Shown here in pieces: positions 63,061 through 64,000 of a stretch of DNA of 64,000 nucleotides. The notes beneath the pieces are model-generated. The model worked only from the letters and a program-made list of their open reading frames with translations, made no database searches and was not told the DNA's origin. The stretch spans positions 637,501 to 701,500 of the forward strand of contig JAIXMN010000007.1 of the NCBI GenBank assembly GCA_025716815.1, read 5' to 3'. The stretch is from Dichotomocladium elegans. Taxonomy: Eukaryota; Mucoromycota; Mucoromycetes; Mucorales; Lichtheimiaceae. The translations under genes were made by a program, and so were the position numbers. Numbering within the stretch: position 1 is the first letter of the stretch; every line of letters begins with the position of its first letter.

Positions 63061-63666
63061 AATCTGCTAATATTCCGGATCCTCGGTAGATAACGATATC
63101 AGCCTAACTCAAGTGCCTCGAGAGCGGAGGGTATTTGCTTTGGGTAAGACCTTGGTTTGGCTGTACCCGCGCATGTCTCCCACCATGACTTCGTCGAGGC
63201 GCTTCTTGTTCGTCTGCTCCCCCGATGCTTCTGGCCGCTCTGGTGTTGTTGTCGTCCCTCCTCGTTCCTTTTCTCCAACCCTTCTGCCGTCGACGCTCAA
63301 CAGCTCCGGGATCCTTCCTTTTCCTCTCTGTCCCGCGCATTGTTACTGCAGTGGTACACCTAGTTACCTTCGTGGTAAGTAAAAGAGAAGAAAGGTGCTG
63401 AAATTTTCTGTTGACGAACGGGTATGCATGCGACAATTTTATGTTTTCATGCGAATTTTTTTACATGCGATATAATTTTCCTCCCTTGCGAAATTTATTT
63501 TTGAAAATAAAGTATCAAGATATAGTGATGGAATGACATGCCCACATAAAAGTGAGCTGGAAGGAGTGGAAATAAAATAAACATGAACCGAAAGAAGCTG
63601 GTTTACGTCCAACTGTGGTGATAAAACATCTAGGCTGCGACGAGAAAGGAGATCGGGTATCCCAAA
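63061..63666. other. Region between the transposon relic and the edge gene
   Basis: Open frames exist on both strands at 63104-63436, but they are low complexity (Arg/Thr/Pro or Ser) and match no family I know. The part next to 63666 should be the 3' UTR of the edge gene. Nothing else is visible. Confidence 0.4.
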
Positions 63667-64000
63667 TTAGATCTTGCGACCAAATTTGGTAATGTTTTTT
63701 TTTTCTGCTTGATCAAATATATGGGGGAAGGGATGGCGGCATGACCTTGGGCATTTGATTCCCGCGACTCTTTCTTTCGCTTCCCCCAAGTCCTTCTTCT
63801 TCAATGATACCTCGATACCGTAGTCAAGGTGACTGTTTGCTGCCAACATTCTATCCCATGCCGAGACTAACTGAGTTTCTTCCCATCCGCTTCCAGAGAT
63901 GCTGCGAGATCTCTTTGCAGAGATTAACGATTATTTGGAAGGTACTAAGAGCCACACAAACACACACACACACACACATACTCGCTGTAGGCCCTTCCTG
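63667..64000 (-). CDS. Unrecognised protein, 3' end only
   Basis: Two exons are inferred: 64000-63982 (open at the window edge) and 63912-63667. The intron (63981-63913) begins GTATGTG, contains a CA/GT repeat and ends GCAAAG. The joined tail reads RKGLQR, RSRSISGSGWEETQLVSAW, DRMLAANSHLDYGIEVSLKK and KDLGEAKERVAGI. The last 26 codons look less protein-like, and a further intron (GTCATG...AAGCAG) may remove part of them before KNITKFGRKI. Family and function are not recognisable from about 88 residues. Confidence 0.5.
63955..63980. repeat. (CA)n microsatellite
   Basis: About 26 bp of CA repeat in the intron of the right-edge gene. Confidence 0.9.

Noticed and set aside
63104..63436. Opposed 90-110-codon frames after the transposon relic
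   Set aside because: Low-complexity Arg/Thr/Ser composition on both strands and no matching family.
63901..63942. Plus-strand exon reading MLRDLFAEINDYLE before a GTACTA site
   Set aside because: The opposite strand gives a longer coherent exon joined in phase to the window edge; the plus-strand frame is its shadow.

Overview
The window is nuclear DNA from a filamentous fungus, most likely an early-diverging one (Mucoromycota, probably Mucorales-like). Nearly every gene is cut by short introns, mostly 50-110 nt with GTAAGT/GTATGT-type donors and TAG/CAG/AAG acceptors. Homopolymer A/T runs are common, the proteins are fungal orthologs, and there are no operons or Shine-Dalgarno-led genes. The species call is an inference from gene content; nothing here names a species. 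I reconstructed gene models by hand, joining exons so that reading phase is kept and the product matches its family. Roughly 120 introns were placed this way, and exon coordinates are given in each entry.

Layout, left to right. A Myb-type (SNAPC4-like) 3' end (1-333); a Pho80/Clg1-type cyclin (minus); an unrecognised coiled-coil protein (minus); a mitochondrial PPR protein (minus); the mRNA capping RNA triphosphatase CET1 (plus); a Bem46/ABHD13 hydrolase (plus); a propionyl/acetyl-CoA synthetase of the ACSS3 type (minus); cytochrome c1 (minus), divergent from mitochondrial NADP-isocitrate dehydrogenase (plus); NudE (plus); a type-II membrane dipeptidyl aminopeptidase (minus); an Alba-domain protein (minus); enolase (minus). 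A 1.6-kb gene-free stretch follows and ends in a transposase relic. Then comes a 9-kb neurofibromin (NF1/IRA) gene of 17 exons (minus), a Zn2Cys6 transcription factor (minus), a universal stress protein (plus), the DEAD-box helicase DBP5 (plus), SDS22 (plus), an Sds3-family HDAC-complex subunit (minus), nucleoporin NUP54 (minus), COX6B (plus), an Slm1-like BAR/PH protein (plus), an RPP14-like RNase P/MRP protein (minus), TVP15 (minus) and glutathione reductase (minus). A second, larger Tc1/mariner-like transposase relic and the 3' end of an unrecognised gene close the window.

Together this is ordinary housekeeping content: respiration and carbon metabolism (CYT1, IDP1, COX6B, ENO, ACSS3-like), mRNA birth and export (CET1, DBP5, NUP54), Ras/TORC2-linked signalling (NF1, SLM), PP1 control (SDS22), dynein-linked nuclear movement (NUDE), chromatin (SDS3) and redox control (GLR1). 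I found no defence system, biosynthetic cluster, CRISPR array or rRNA/tRNA gene. The most notable signals are a recurrent GC-AG intron class (five cases, four with the donor GCAAGT), very small exons (one 10-nt internal exon with a GC donor), in-frame stop-free introns that could be alternatively retained, and two same-family transposase fossils.
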